From Arenibacter catalasegens (lineage in GTDB: Bacteria > Bacteroidota > Bacteroidia > Flavobacteriales > Flavobacteriaceae), in the NCBI RefSeq assembly GCF_002909235.1, contig NZ_PHQQ01000004.1:62001-126000 (forward strand): DNA of 64,000 bases. The letters run 5' to 3'. Each line of letters starts with the position of its first letter. Positions within the stretch are counted from its first letter, which is position 1. The notes below the pieces were generated by a model. The model ran no database searches, was not told where the DNA came from, and was given only the letters and a program-made list of their open reading frames with translations. Of this stretch, positions 8,971 to 17,609 are shown piece by piece. A program made the position numbers and the translations under genes.

Positions 8971-11568
8971 TTATTTATTACTATCAATCGAATCCCTTTT
9001 CATCGCTATTTGGATTGCCTCTGGCATTTCATCGACGGCTTCTTGAAAAACTGATTCTCCGGCAATCAATTCAACCAATTTTGAACTACCCAATTCTTTT
9101 CCACTAAATGTTTTTCCATTGATGACAAGTGTTCCGGAAGAAACCAACGAAGCGCTATTATCATTATTCCAAACTTGAATATTTGCTGGTTTAGAGGTAT
9201 CCATCTGCACTTTTATATTCCAGTTTCCCACAGTAAATTTATCATCGTTATTATTGATTGCCTTCTCAAAACTGCCATCAGGTTTTACCTGAATAATGGC
9301 TAGATACCGCATTCTTGAAGTTTTTTCCTTCGAAACACCTTTAAAATGCCATTGGTTTTCAAACAATAATTTCTCTCCGTCCTCATCTACTTTATTTGTC
9401 CAGTTATCTACAGGAACGGAAAATTGGTCGGTAACACGAAAATCAATTTCAGACGAAGAAAAAAGAGAAATTTTAGCCTTGGCAAATTCACTTTCAGCCA
9501 GAATTGTTTGGTTAACGGCATCAATTTCAAACCCTTTATCGTTGTGCAACAACCAGCTCCATTCTGCATTATGTTCCGACTCCAACTCGTCATAAATTAC
9601 GATTATTGAGGGCCGAAGCATAATATAATGGCGGCGGAAAAATTTCAAGCCCCAATCAATATTTTTACCTTCCACTTTTCCTGCGTATGCATTGGAAGCG
9701 TCGCCAACAGCATACGAAATCTGTTCCCCGGTCAAAAAACGAGGTACCCATCCAAAAGCTCCATCACTAAAAGGTTGCCCTTCTCCATCAATTAAAATCC
9801 CGTTGTGCCCCTGAGTGTGTTTATGCCAACCCAGAAAATGAGGATCGCCCATAGCAGGACGGTACCCCGAATTATAAAAAAGACGCTTGCCGCCATAAGC
9901 AATGTTAAAAGTATTCTGGTCGGCATGTGTGTGTGCCAGTGATCCAAAAGGGCTGCTGCGCACGGATAACATAAGGTTTGTTTCTGGATTTGGTAAACTG
10001 GTGTGCATATAGGCAACTCCAGCATCAGGGAAAATAGCGGCCTGTGGTAGAGCAAATTCTTTTACCGGTGCCGGCAGGTTCATTTTATATCCCTTTTGAA
10101 TCCTGAACCAGCGAAATTCATCATCAGATGAAACATTCTGCCCAAGATTTTTAGCAATTTCATTTGCATACCAAGAAGAGTATGGATCATTGAACATTCG
10201 GGCTGCAGCATCGGCATATCCTGCGTAGTTTATATTAGGTTTTGGCAACCTATCACCATTGTTACAAAATCCATCGGCTACAGAATTAGGTGGAAATGCA
10301 TAAATCAACCAGCGTGGATTGTTTTTATACCAATCGGACCGCATAAAATCAACACCGGATAATTCTTTTAATGTATTGCTAAAATCATACATTGTAAGTG
10401 TATTCATCCTGAAATACGAAGTTCCATTAAACCAGGCACCATCATTTGCTCCCATTTTTGGTGCCTGTGCAACCCACAGTTCATAAATATATTCCAACCA
10501 AAGGTCTGCCTCCGGAATTTCACCCACAAATGCGAGAGAAGTATAAAGCATCCGATGCAGAATGTGCTGCCAAACGTGCATGGATGAAGAGCGGCTTTCC
10601 ACCTGGTTGATATAGTTTTTATAAAATTGATTTGCTCTTGATGACGCTTGTTTTATTATATCATCCCGTTCAGTTTTTGACAATAAATCCCAGAAAGTAT
10701 CAGCTCCAACGGCCAACCCGGCCATTATACCGGCATCACCGAAATTATTTGTATGTGTTGGCCCCTTCGGATTCCATTTGGAAATTTCGAGCATCCACTT
10801 TCTAGCTGCCGTAAAATATATTTCATCCCCTGTTAACAGGTAAGCTTGCGAAAATAGATTGAGAACTTCGTAAACATTCCATCCCACCCATTTACTGGCC
10901 AAGCTTGCAATTTTTTTATTTTCAAAATCATCTTTTCCTTGAGATTTAGGAAGTGCGGAATTCTCTTTTGGAGGTAATTGGATTAAATGTTTATTAGCCT
11001 CCTGAATAATGGTTTTCGACTCCTCGTAATTTTCCGCCCTTTTCCTAAGGTCTTCCAAATCTGTTTTATTTACTAAAATACTTGGATGTGTTGAAGGAAT
11101 TTTAGACAAAATAGATTCAATATCTGGCGTTTTGAATTTTGGGGTAGACGCTTTGATTGTAAAGGAGTCGATTTTATTCCATTCCTCATTATGGATCTTA
11201 TATTGCCAGTACCATTTTCCCTTATTTAACACTTGGTGCGGGTTATAAATGGCGAAAGCAATCCCCTGCTTTTCAATTAGGTTTTCGTTGAAATCCTTTG
11301 AAGATGAAATTCGAATACCGTAGGTGGTTTTTTTCTTTGAAGGCCATTGAAAACTGGGAGAATTGAAGGCTGGTTCTTCACCATTGGAAGGCGTTGTCCA
11401 AATTCTGATTTTTGGATAAATCATACTGCTGGTTACTTTTATTTCACCATCTGATTCAATAGGCTTTTCAGCACTTATACATCCTGTAAAAAGTATGAAA
11501 ATTAATCCTATTACGATTCCCCCCAACCTCGACAGAATAAATTTTTCCTTAATTAACATGGACATCAC
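8971..11568 (-). CDS. Heparinase II/III-like polysaccharide lyase (DUF4962-type)
   Basis: An 865-residue lipoprotein (lipobox LFTGC). It has the architecture of heparinase II/III-family lyases: an N-terminal Ig-like region (about 40-140), an alpha/alpha toroid (about 150-500, with SSSMHVWQHILHRML and GANDGAWFNGTSYFR), then a beta-sheet domain with HTHADQNTFNIAYGGKRLF and GWHKHTQGHNGILIDG. The His/Tyr/Asn-rich segments are where the catalytic residues of this fold lie. Lyases of this type cut uronic-acid-containing polysaccharides by beta-elimination. The start codon overlaps the preceding sulfatase stop by 4 bp, indicating translational coupling. The exact PL family and substrate are not determined. 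Confidence 0.85.
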   Translation of the reverse strand: MMSMLIKEKFILSRLGGIVIGLIFILFTGCISAEKPIESDGEIKVTSSMIYPKIRIWTTPSNGEEPAFNSPSFQWPSKKKTTYGIRISSSKDFNENLIEKQGIAFAIYNPHQVLNKGKWYWQYKIHNEEWNKIDSFTIKASTPKFKTPDIESILSKIPSTHPSILVNKTDLEDLRKRAENYEESKTIIQEANKHLIQLPPKENSALPKSQGKDDFENKKIASLASKWVGWNVYEVLNLFSQAYLLTGDEIYFTAARKWMLEISKWNPKGPTHTNNFGDAGIMAGLAVGADTFWDLLSKTERDDIIKQASSRANQFYKNYINQVESRSSSMHVWQHILHRMLYTSLAFVGEIPEADLWLEYIYELWVAQAPKMGANDGAWFNGTSYFRMNTLTMYDFSNTLKELSGVDFMRSDWYKNNPRWLIYAFPPNSVADGFCNNGDRLPKPNINYAGYADAAARMFNDPYSSWYANEIAKNLGQNVSSDDEFRWFRIQKGYKMNLPAPVKEFALPQAAIFPDAGVAYMHTSLPNPETNLMLSVRSSPFGSLAHTHADQNTFNIAYGGKRLFYNSGYRPAMGDPHFLGWHKHTQGHNGILIDGEGQPFSDGAFGWVPRFLTGEQISYAVGDASNAYAGKVEGKNIDWGLKFFRRHYIMLRPSIIVIYDELESEHNAEWSWLLHNDKGFEIDAVNQTILAESEFAKAKISLFSSSEIDFRVTDQFSVPVDNWTNKVDEDGEKLLFENQWHFKGVSKEKTSRMRYLAIIQVKPDGSFEKAINNNDDKFTVGNWNIKVQMDTSKPANIQVWNNDNSASLVSSGTLVINGKTFSGKELGSSKLVELIAGESVFQEAVDEMPEAIQIAMKRDSIDSNK

Positions 11569-12911
11569 TTAATTTTCTTTGGATATTCATCACTCTGTTT
11601 GAAGTGATGTGGAGGCGCAGAATTTAATTGAGCCTCAAATTTTTCTTTTAACAAAAGTTCCTTTTTTGTTAACTCAGTATCGGCTATTGGATGCTTTTCT
11701 TCAGCATCTTGGCTCACATTATAAAACCGATCGTCGCTATATAGTTTATATGTTTTATCGCGAACAAAACGTCCGTACCACTGTTCGTTATTTGCTCTTT
11801 TCAAGGGGTCATAATGAACAAAAACTGTTTCCCTAGACGGTTGGTTTTCATTGGAAAAAAGTGGATAGAAGCTTTTTCCATCTGTTTTTTCAGGAATAGG
11901 TAGTCCTGCAGCTTCGGTCAAGGTTGGAAGAAAATCACTGAATTCGAAGAGTTCGTTATAGTCAAACCCTGTTTTAATTTTTGATGGATTATAAACAACC
12001 ATAGGTACATGGGTTCCCGCATCGGGCATGATTCCCTTACCTCCCTTAAATGCGCCATTTAATGTTTCGGTAGTTATGCTGTAATGGGTTCCATTGTCAG
12101 CGGTAAAGATAAAAATCGTATCATCTTCGAGACCAAGTTCTTTGATGGTGTTTACCAGTTTTAATGCAATTTTATCGGTGTATTCAACCATGTCTTTAAA
12201 GAACTTTTTGTCTCCTTGTAGTCGCTTATTTTTGTCTTTCCACTCTTTGGAGTCAGGTGTGGGCAGGAAGGGGTTATGTGTCAAAATCATGGGGTAGTAG
12301 ACTAGGAATGGCCTGTCTTTGTTACGTTTCATAAAATCTATAGCATAATCGCTCACCACATCGGGACCATAAGCCTCTTCCAGTCCACTAAGCTGCTTTC
12401 CGTTTTGGTATAGATTGGGATTCGCATAACGATCACCAGAGCCCCCAATAAAGTTCCATAAGCAATACTCGTCAAAACCAAAATGTTGTGGGCGCTTTAG
12501 CATCTCCTTTTCGGGCGTTTCAAATTTTGAATTTACTCCGTTCAGTTGCCATTTACCAACTACACAGGTGGCGTAACCCGCATCTTTTAAAAGGTTTCCA
12601 AAAGTTTTTTCATTAACATCCAGATAACCAAAAGACTTATAATTCCGATAGTTATAACTACCGGTCATTATTTTTACCCGGGATGGTGTGCAAAGTGGTT
12701 GCGAAATGGCATAGTTAAATCGTATTCCATCCTTACCTATTTTATCTAAAAAAGGGGTGTTGTATGAAGTGCTTCCGTTTGCACTCAAACACTCGTAACC
12801 CATATCATCGGCCATCATCAAAACAATGTTGGGTGGTCTATCTTGAGCAGTTATTGTTACTGAAACCAAGCTTATGAGGAGGGAGAGAATCAATTGTTTT
12901 ATAAATTTCAT
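11565..12911 (-). CDS. S1 family sulfatase
   Basis: A 448-residue exported sulfatase. The signal peptide is cleaved near TAQD, so it is soluble in the periplasm or secreted. Motifs are PNIVLMMADDMGY, CTPSR at Cys74, VGKWQLNG (Gln where most have His) and FTADNGTHY. It is compact, with a short C-terminal sub-domain. The Gln in the usual KWHLG motif may affect sulfate contacts and marks it as a distinct branch. Its stop overlaps the start of the heparinase-like lyase by 4 bp, so the two are translated as a pair and probably act on the same substrate. Confidence 0.92.
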   Translation of the reverse strand: MKFIKQLILSLLISLVSVTITAQDRPPNIVLMMADDMGYECLSANGSTSYNTPFLDKIGKDGIRFNYAISQPLCTPSRVKIMTGSYNYRNYKSFGYLDVNEKTFGNLLKDAGYATCVVGKWQLNGVNSKFETPEKEMLKRPQHFGFDEYCLWNFIGGSGDRYANPNLYQNGKQLSGLEEAYGPDVVSDYAIDFMKRNKDRPFLVYYPMILTHNPFLPTPDSKEWKDKNKRLQGDKKFFKDMVEYTDKIALKLVNTIKELGLEDDTIFIFTADNGTHYSITTETLNGAFKGGKGIMPDAGTHVPMVVYNPSKIKTGFDYNELFEFSDFLPTLTEAAGLPIPEKTDGKSFYPLFSNENQPSRETVFVHYDPLKRANNEQWYGRFVRDKTYKLYSDDRFYNVSQDAEEKHPIADTELTKKELLLKEKFEAQLNSAPPHHFKQSDEYPKKIK

Positions 12912-12941
12912 TTTATTCTATTTTATTATTTAAAAAATGCT

Positions 12942-14291
12942 TCAATTGTTTTTATTTTCCACCAACCACTTACGATATTGATTCTCCAGTTCTTTTACCT
13001 TGTCAGGATACTTCACCGCTAGATTATTTCTCTCACCAGGATCTTTCTCCAAATTCACCAAAAACAGTTTTTCTGAAAAAGTATATTCGCGCTGACTGGT
13101 ATCGTAAGGATTTCCTAATAATTTCCACTTTCCCTTGCGGGCAACCCACATGTCCTTAAATGCCCAGCAATACCCATCAGTGTGTAGCGTATTTGATTTG
13201 CCATTACTGATTACGGGCATTAAACTCTTACCATCTAATTCCTTGGTATCTAATTGAATTCCACACAATTGAGCAAGAGTTGGCATCCAATCCGTATTTA
13301 CAGCGAATTGGTCGCGCACTTCGCCTGAAGAAATTTTCCCAGGCCAGCTAATTGCTGCAGGCACGCGAATACCACCCTCGAACAAACATTGTTTTGCACC
13401 TCGATAAATTCCTGCACTTCCCCCACCCCCATGAGCGCGTTCCTCTGTTGAATGTCCATTATCCGACTGAAAAACAATAATGGTATTTTCTATTAATCCC
13501 AATTCCTCAATCTTTTTAATAAGCTGACCAATTCGTTCATCTTGCGTTGAAAGAAATGCAGCATATAAATCGCGTGGATAGGCAACTCCATTTTCACGAT
13601 AATATTCGAGCCATTTTGTATCTCCCTGATATGGATAATGCGGTAAGTTCATAGCAAAATACATAAAGAAAGGCTGTTCTGTATTCTGCTCTAAAAAGGA
13701 TGATGCCTCTTTTACCATTAAGTCGGGAAAAAATGCACCATCGTAAAAAACCTCTTTCCCGTTCTGGTAGAGATCGTGACGGTTTGGACCATTCCAATAA
13801 AAGTAATGCGAATAATTATCGATGCAGCCAACTAGGTGTCCAAATGAATAATCAAAACCTTGTGCGTTTGGACTCATTTCTGGTTGATATCCTAAATGCC
13901 ACTTACCAATGTGAGCGGTGGCATAGCCGGCATCTTTAAACATTTCTGCCATAGTGTATTCCGCGCCAGGAAGCCCGTTATTACTATTTGGATTAGCACC
14001 CGCATTTCCCGGGCTACCTGCTCGTTGTGGTGTTTTCCCAGTAAGTAAAGACGCTCTAGAAGGTGAACAGATCGGGGAAGCATAAAACTGGGTGAATTTT
14101 ACACCATCCTCAACTAATTTATCCATGTTTGGCGTTACTAAATCGGTTGCACCATAGGAGTTCAAATCTACCGTTCCCTGATCATCGGTATAAATTATTA
14201 TTACGTTGGGCCTATCTTGAGCATTTGAATACCCATAAACAGCTATAAACGTAACTAATAGTATTCCTTTTGTAAAGATTTTCAATTTCAT
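12942..14291 (-). CDS. S1 family sulfatase, arylsulfatase A/GALNS-like
   Basis: A 449-residue exported sulfatase with a signal peptide ending around SNAQD. It shows NVIIIYTDDQG, CSPSR at Cys75 with ASLLTGKTPQRAG, IGKWHLGY, and FQSDNGHSTEERAHGGGG before a Gly-rich loop and YRGAKQCLFEGGIRVP. These are typical of arylsulfatase A/N-acetylgalactosamine sulfatase-type enzymes. It is 30 bp upstream of the next sulfatase, within the same transcription unit. The substrate position is not assigned. Confidence 0.92.
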   Translation of the reverse strand: MKLKIFTKGILLVTFIAVYGYSNAQDRPNVIIIYTDDQGTVDLNSYGATDLVTPNMDKLVEDGVKFTQFYASPICSPSRASLLTGKTPQRAGSPGNAGANPNSNNGLPGAEYTMAEMFKDAGYATAHIGKWHLGYQPEMSPNAQGFDYSFGHLVGCIDNYSHYFYWNGPNRHDLYQNGKEVFYDGAFFPDLMVKEASSFLEQNTEQPFFMYFAMNLPHYPYQGDTKWLEYYRENGVAYPRDLYAAFLSTQDERIGQLIKKIEELGLIENTIIVFQSDNGHSTEERAHGGGGSAGIYRGAKQCLFEGGIRVPAAISWPGKISSGEVRDQFAVNTDWMPTLAQLCGIQLDTKELDGKSLMPVISNGKSNTLHTDGYCWAFKDMWVARKGKWKLLGNPYDTSQREYTFSEKLFLVNLEKDPGERNNLAVKYPDKVKELENQYRKWLVENKNN

Positions 14292-14387
14292 TTTAGTTTA
14301 ATTTAAAGCAGTACACATATGTTAAACTTTAAGAAATGTCTGCTCATTGTTGTGGTGCTTGGTTACATGCTACCTACTCAATCTATT

Positions 14388-15773
14388 TTAAATAACATCT
14401 TTCAAATCAGCGATAAATACTTGTCTTTTTCCTTCAGGAGCACCATTAAAACAAACTTGATCGTAATTGTGGCTCCACACGGGATGCGGGTCTAGTTTGT
14501 AATGACTTCCCGTTTCCCCTTTTTTGTATGCTTTCCCATTATTGCCCACATTCGTAGCCACGGAACAGATCATTTGTTCTTCGTCTGTATTAAGATCTAA
14601 TAATCGAATAGGAACCTCGCCTTTTGGAGAAGAAATCCATTTTTGTTTGGGATAAGTATCGGCCAATAAATAACTTGAATCGGCATTGACACTAGGGTGT
14701 CCACTACCCCTATGCATTTCAGAAAGCACCTTAAAATCCGATCCATCGTATTTAAATTGACAGAACAACATATCTTCATGACCCATCCATCTAGGAATAC
14801 AGTTCATAATAATATGCTCGCCATCAGGGTGCCAGTTTGGGTGGTTACCTCCTCCTCCGAAACGGGCCTTTTGATTCCAATTCTCACGGGTTAGGCATTG
14901 TTTCAGATTACTTCCATCAATGTTCAAGGAAAACAGCGATGCATCTCTTCCCTCATCATCTATTAGCCCTCTATAAACCTGTAATATGCGAGTGTTTTGC
15001 TTGTTAAATTTGGAATGGAATAGATAGGGAATACTTTTACTGTAATAAGAAAGGTCCTCTGCAGGACCTTCAACCTTTTCAAGAAATTTATCAAATCCTA
15101 CCAGTAATTTTGTTTCATTGGTATCCAGATTCGTTTGCCATAGACCTTCAGTTTTTATATCCGCTTCAGTGAAAGTATCCGGCTTTCGAAATACCCGGTC
15201 TGGAACGCCATATCCGTATTGATGGATATTCATAGTCAGAAGGTTAGGACTTATTATTGATTTTTCATCGGGGGAAATATCATATTTTGCTCCAGAAAAA
15301 GCTTTGGCAACACCTGATTCCAAATCTATGCGAACACAGACCGGCCTATCATCAATAAGGTCGTTGCAATACAGGTATCTATTGGATGTTGCTCCCCATT
15401 GAACATTGGCCCCCAATTGAAAGGACCAGGCCTTGGTCTTATAAACGGTTTGAATAGTCTCATTTTCAAGATCTATCACGCAAACTTCGGCCGGATCTCC
15501 CCAAACCGGAGTTTTACCCTGGTATGGTAATTTTGTGACCGTTAAAAATTTTTGATCAGGGCTCCAAGGAACAACGTCATAAAAAGTATGTACATAAAAA
15601 CCGTCATTAGGAGTTACACAAGTAACGGGGGCCAAGAAACGGCCTGGTCTGTAAGCCCTAAACTTGTAGGAGTGCTTAATTCCCTTTTTGGGGACAAAGG
15701 ACCACAGGCCGGGAGCTATCATCATTGCTGAAAATCCGGCCGAGGTAGTTTTTATAAAAGAGCTTCGATTCAT
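14388..15773 (-). CDS. Exported beta-propeller protein, possible polysaccharide lyase
   Basis: A 461-residue protein with a signal-like N-terminus (MNRSSFIKTTSAGFSAMM). The body is built of repeated WxPD/W-type beta-propeller blades: VVPWSPDQKFL, NHPNWHPDGEHII, GHPSVNADSSYLL, DPHPVWSHNYDQV. This TolB-like layout is shared with oligogalacturonate lyases (PL22) and with the propeller ulvan lyases (PL24/PL25). Conserved His in HRGSGHPS and GSHYKLDPHP could bind metal or act in catalysis, as in PL22. Position inside a sulfatase/lyase operon, 11 bp from a PhoD-like gene, supports a role in cutting an acidic glycan. The activity is inferred, not shown. Confidence 0.6.
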   Translation of the reverse strand: MNRSSFIKTTSAGFSAMMIAPGLWSFVPKKGIKHSYKFRAYRPGRFLAPVTCVTPNDGFYVHTFYDVVPWSPDQKFLTVTKLPYQGKTPVWGDPAEVCVIDLENETIQTVYKTKAWSFQLGANVQWGATSNRYLYCNDLIDDRPVCVRIDLESGVAKAFSGAKYDISPDEKSIISPNLLTMNIHQYGYGVPDRVFRKPDTFTEADIKTEGLWQTNLDTNETKLLVGFDKFLEKVEGPAEDLSYYSKSIPYLFHSKFNKQNTRILQVYRGLIDDEGRDASLFSLNIDGSNLKQCLTRENWNQKARFGGGGNHPNWHPDGEHIIMNCIPRWMGHEDMLFCQFKYDGSDFKVLSEMHRGSGHPSVNADSSYLLADTYPKQKWISSPKGEVPIRLLDLNTDEEQMICSVATNVGNNGKAYKKGETGSHYKLDPHPVWSHNYDQVCFNGAPEGKRQVFIADLKDVI

Positions 15774-15784
15774 GTTTCTCGATT

Positions 15785-17233
15785 TTACTTTTCTATTATA
15801 TATTCATTTAAAACATTTCCGTCTGGATCATAATGACGGAAAATTAGGGTAGGCTTCCCATTTTCAAGGGAAACTGTGCCTTCTAAAAATCCTCCAACAA
15901 CATTCAAGTAAATATGTTCCGGTAACAAGTTACCTTGCTTCCATCCTCCGGCATGTGCATTACCTCCTGGGCCACAACTAAATTCAAGTACCTCATCTTT
16001 TGAATCTTTTGATACGTATTGCCAATGACGATCACCACAGACGGTAACCATATTCTTTTGTTCACCTATAAATTTTCTTAATACATCTCCTTCAGACTGA
16101 AAACCGATATTCGCATGATTGTCATTTTTGCTTCCCCGATCGGGACCAACAATTGGTGTAGGGCTAATTACTACTTTAAATGTAGCATCTGATTCAATAA
16201 CTGTTTTTTTGAACCAATCCATTTGTTCTTTTCCCCATATCGTTTTTTCTGGGCCATCTGGCATAGTGTTTTCACTTCTATAGTCCCGCCCCTCCGGCAA
16301 CCAAATCTGTAGGTCTTTACCCCAGCGGATAGTTCGGTATGTTTTATCGCCCATAGGGACCTCATCAAGGAAAATTTGTGTGCCTTGCTCATAGGTAAAT
16401 TCCCCCATAAATTTGGTTTTCATTCCTGGGTAAGCATCATTCATCCAGGTATCATGATCATCTTTTATAAAATAACTTGCTACCTGCCGATGATATTCGA
16501 TATTGTTGGGGTAACTATACATTCTATCCCAGTGCCAACGCGCCAAGTCTGCCGTTTTCCCTAAATCATCGTAATACACTATATCTCCGGTGTGAACAAA
16601 AAATTCAGGATCTAATTTTAATGAACTTGGATAAATTTTATACCCGGTATCACTGTCCACATCAGAATAAGATGTGCCCGTTGTTACTATAAAATTCACA
16701 TCGGCAGCAACATTCTTTGCTGGCGCAGTTTTAAAGCTACCCTTCATTGATGCGCTGATTTTATTTCCTTTTAACGGACCGGCTTCCACCAATAATTCAT
16801 ATTCCTTTCCGGGGGAAAGATTGGATAATTTAAATTGTGTGGAAAATGCAGCTTTTGGGTTCACCATTTGCCATTCCCTTTGTATCCAATTCTCCTCCTC
16901 TTTCACCTTATATTTTAAGCGAGCTTTTCCCTGGCTTCCGGGTGTTGCCCCTTGAATAGTTTTAATATTATACCCGTCTGGAAAATCGACCACCGGACTG
17001 ATGTCAGGCCTCCCCATTCGGGCTATCATTTTTCCAGTTTTTGCATCCTTGTATTTAACAATCGGCATTGGGGCGTCATTTCCAACTCGCGAAGGCGTTT
17101 CTGTTATACGAACCCAGACTATGGCCTCTGATTGGGTAACCTCTCCAATTTTAATTCCGGTTCCAAAATAAGGTCCCTTAGGGTCATTAGACTGACAGGA
17201 AGCCAGAACTAGAAATAATAGTAAAAACTTCAT
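15785..17233 (-). CDS. PhoD-like metallophosphoesterase, lipoprotein
   Basis: A 482-residue lipoprotein (LVLASCQS) from the second Met; the frame opens 18 bp earlier. It has an N-terminal fibronectin-like region, then a calcineurin-like phosphoesterase domain with the PhoD motifs HTGDIVYYDD, KDDHDTWMND and VCGDRHWQY. Known relatives are Fe/Ca-dependent phosphodiesterases or phosphatases. Here it lies inside a sulfatase operon, so it may remove a phosphate or other ester from the glycan. It is 11 bp from the propeller protein gene. Alternative: a general phosphate-scavenging enzyme. Confidence 0.85.
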   Translation of the reverse strand: MKFLLLFLVLASCQSNDPKGPYFGTGIKIGEVTQSEAIVWVRITETPSRVGNDAPMPIVKYKDAKTGKMIARMGRPDISPVVDFPDGYNIKTIQGATPGSQGKARLKYKVKEEENWIQREWQMVNPKAAFSTQFKLSNLSPGKEYELLVEAGPLKGNKISASMKGSFKTAPAKNVAADVNFIVTTGTSYSDVDSDTGYKIYPSSLKLDPEFFVHTGDIVYYDDLGKTADLARWHWDRMYSYPNNIEYHRQVASYFIKDDHDTWMNDAYPGMKTKFMGEFTYEQGTQIFLDEVPMGDKTYRTIRWGKDLQIWLPEGRDYRSENTMPDGPEKTIWGKEQMDWFKKTVIESDATFKVVISPTPIVGPDRGSKNDNHANIGFQSEGDVLRKFIGEQKNMVTVCGDRHWQYVSKDSKDEVLEFSCGPGGNAHAGGWKQGNLLPEHIYLNVVGGFLEGTVSLENGKPTLIFRHYDPDGNVLNEYIIEK

Positions 17234-17371
17234 TGATTCTTTATAATACATATCCTTGTTTTACGGTCAATTTCGAATTACTTTCAAATTAAAATGATGA
17301 TTTTCTAAGCTTCATTGCTTCCATAAAGTATCATATTGGTTGTTTACGGATGCAATTTGACAGCTAGCCAG

Positions 17372-17550
17372 TTAATTTTCTCTAATTTTTATACTCCTAA
17401 AAGAAACAGTATTTCCATGGTCTTGTGGAAGTATCCTACCTTCCAGTGCTTTTCTGCTTGATAACCACATACTTGGCCATTTTCAAGGGAGTTACTTCGG
17501 AATTGAATTCCTGAATTTAAATCTACTTACGTATTTACACCTTTGTTTTC
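17372..17550 (-). pseudogene. Remnant of a DUF1080 (3-keto-disaccharide hydrolase-like) gene
   Basis: In the 376-bp gap between the PhoD-like and GH92 genes, the minus strand reads LNSGIQFRSN...NGQVCGYQAE in one frame and then, after a frame change, ILPQDHGNTVSFRSIKIREN and a stop. Both pieces match the conserved core and the C-terminal strand of DUF1080 proteins, but the roughly 60-90 residues that normally separate them are missing and a stop precedes the first piece. This is a deletion-damaged gene. An intact DUF1080 gene lies at 26.0-26.7 kb. The rest of the gap (17234-17371 and 17551-17609) shows nothing recognisable. Confidence 0.65.
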
Positions 17551-17609
17551 AATTCTTTTGCCATCATTTTTTTTCTCATCATTTTTAAAACTTTCTATTA
17601 TTTTTATTC

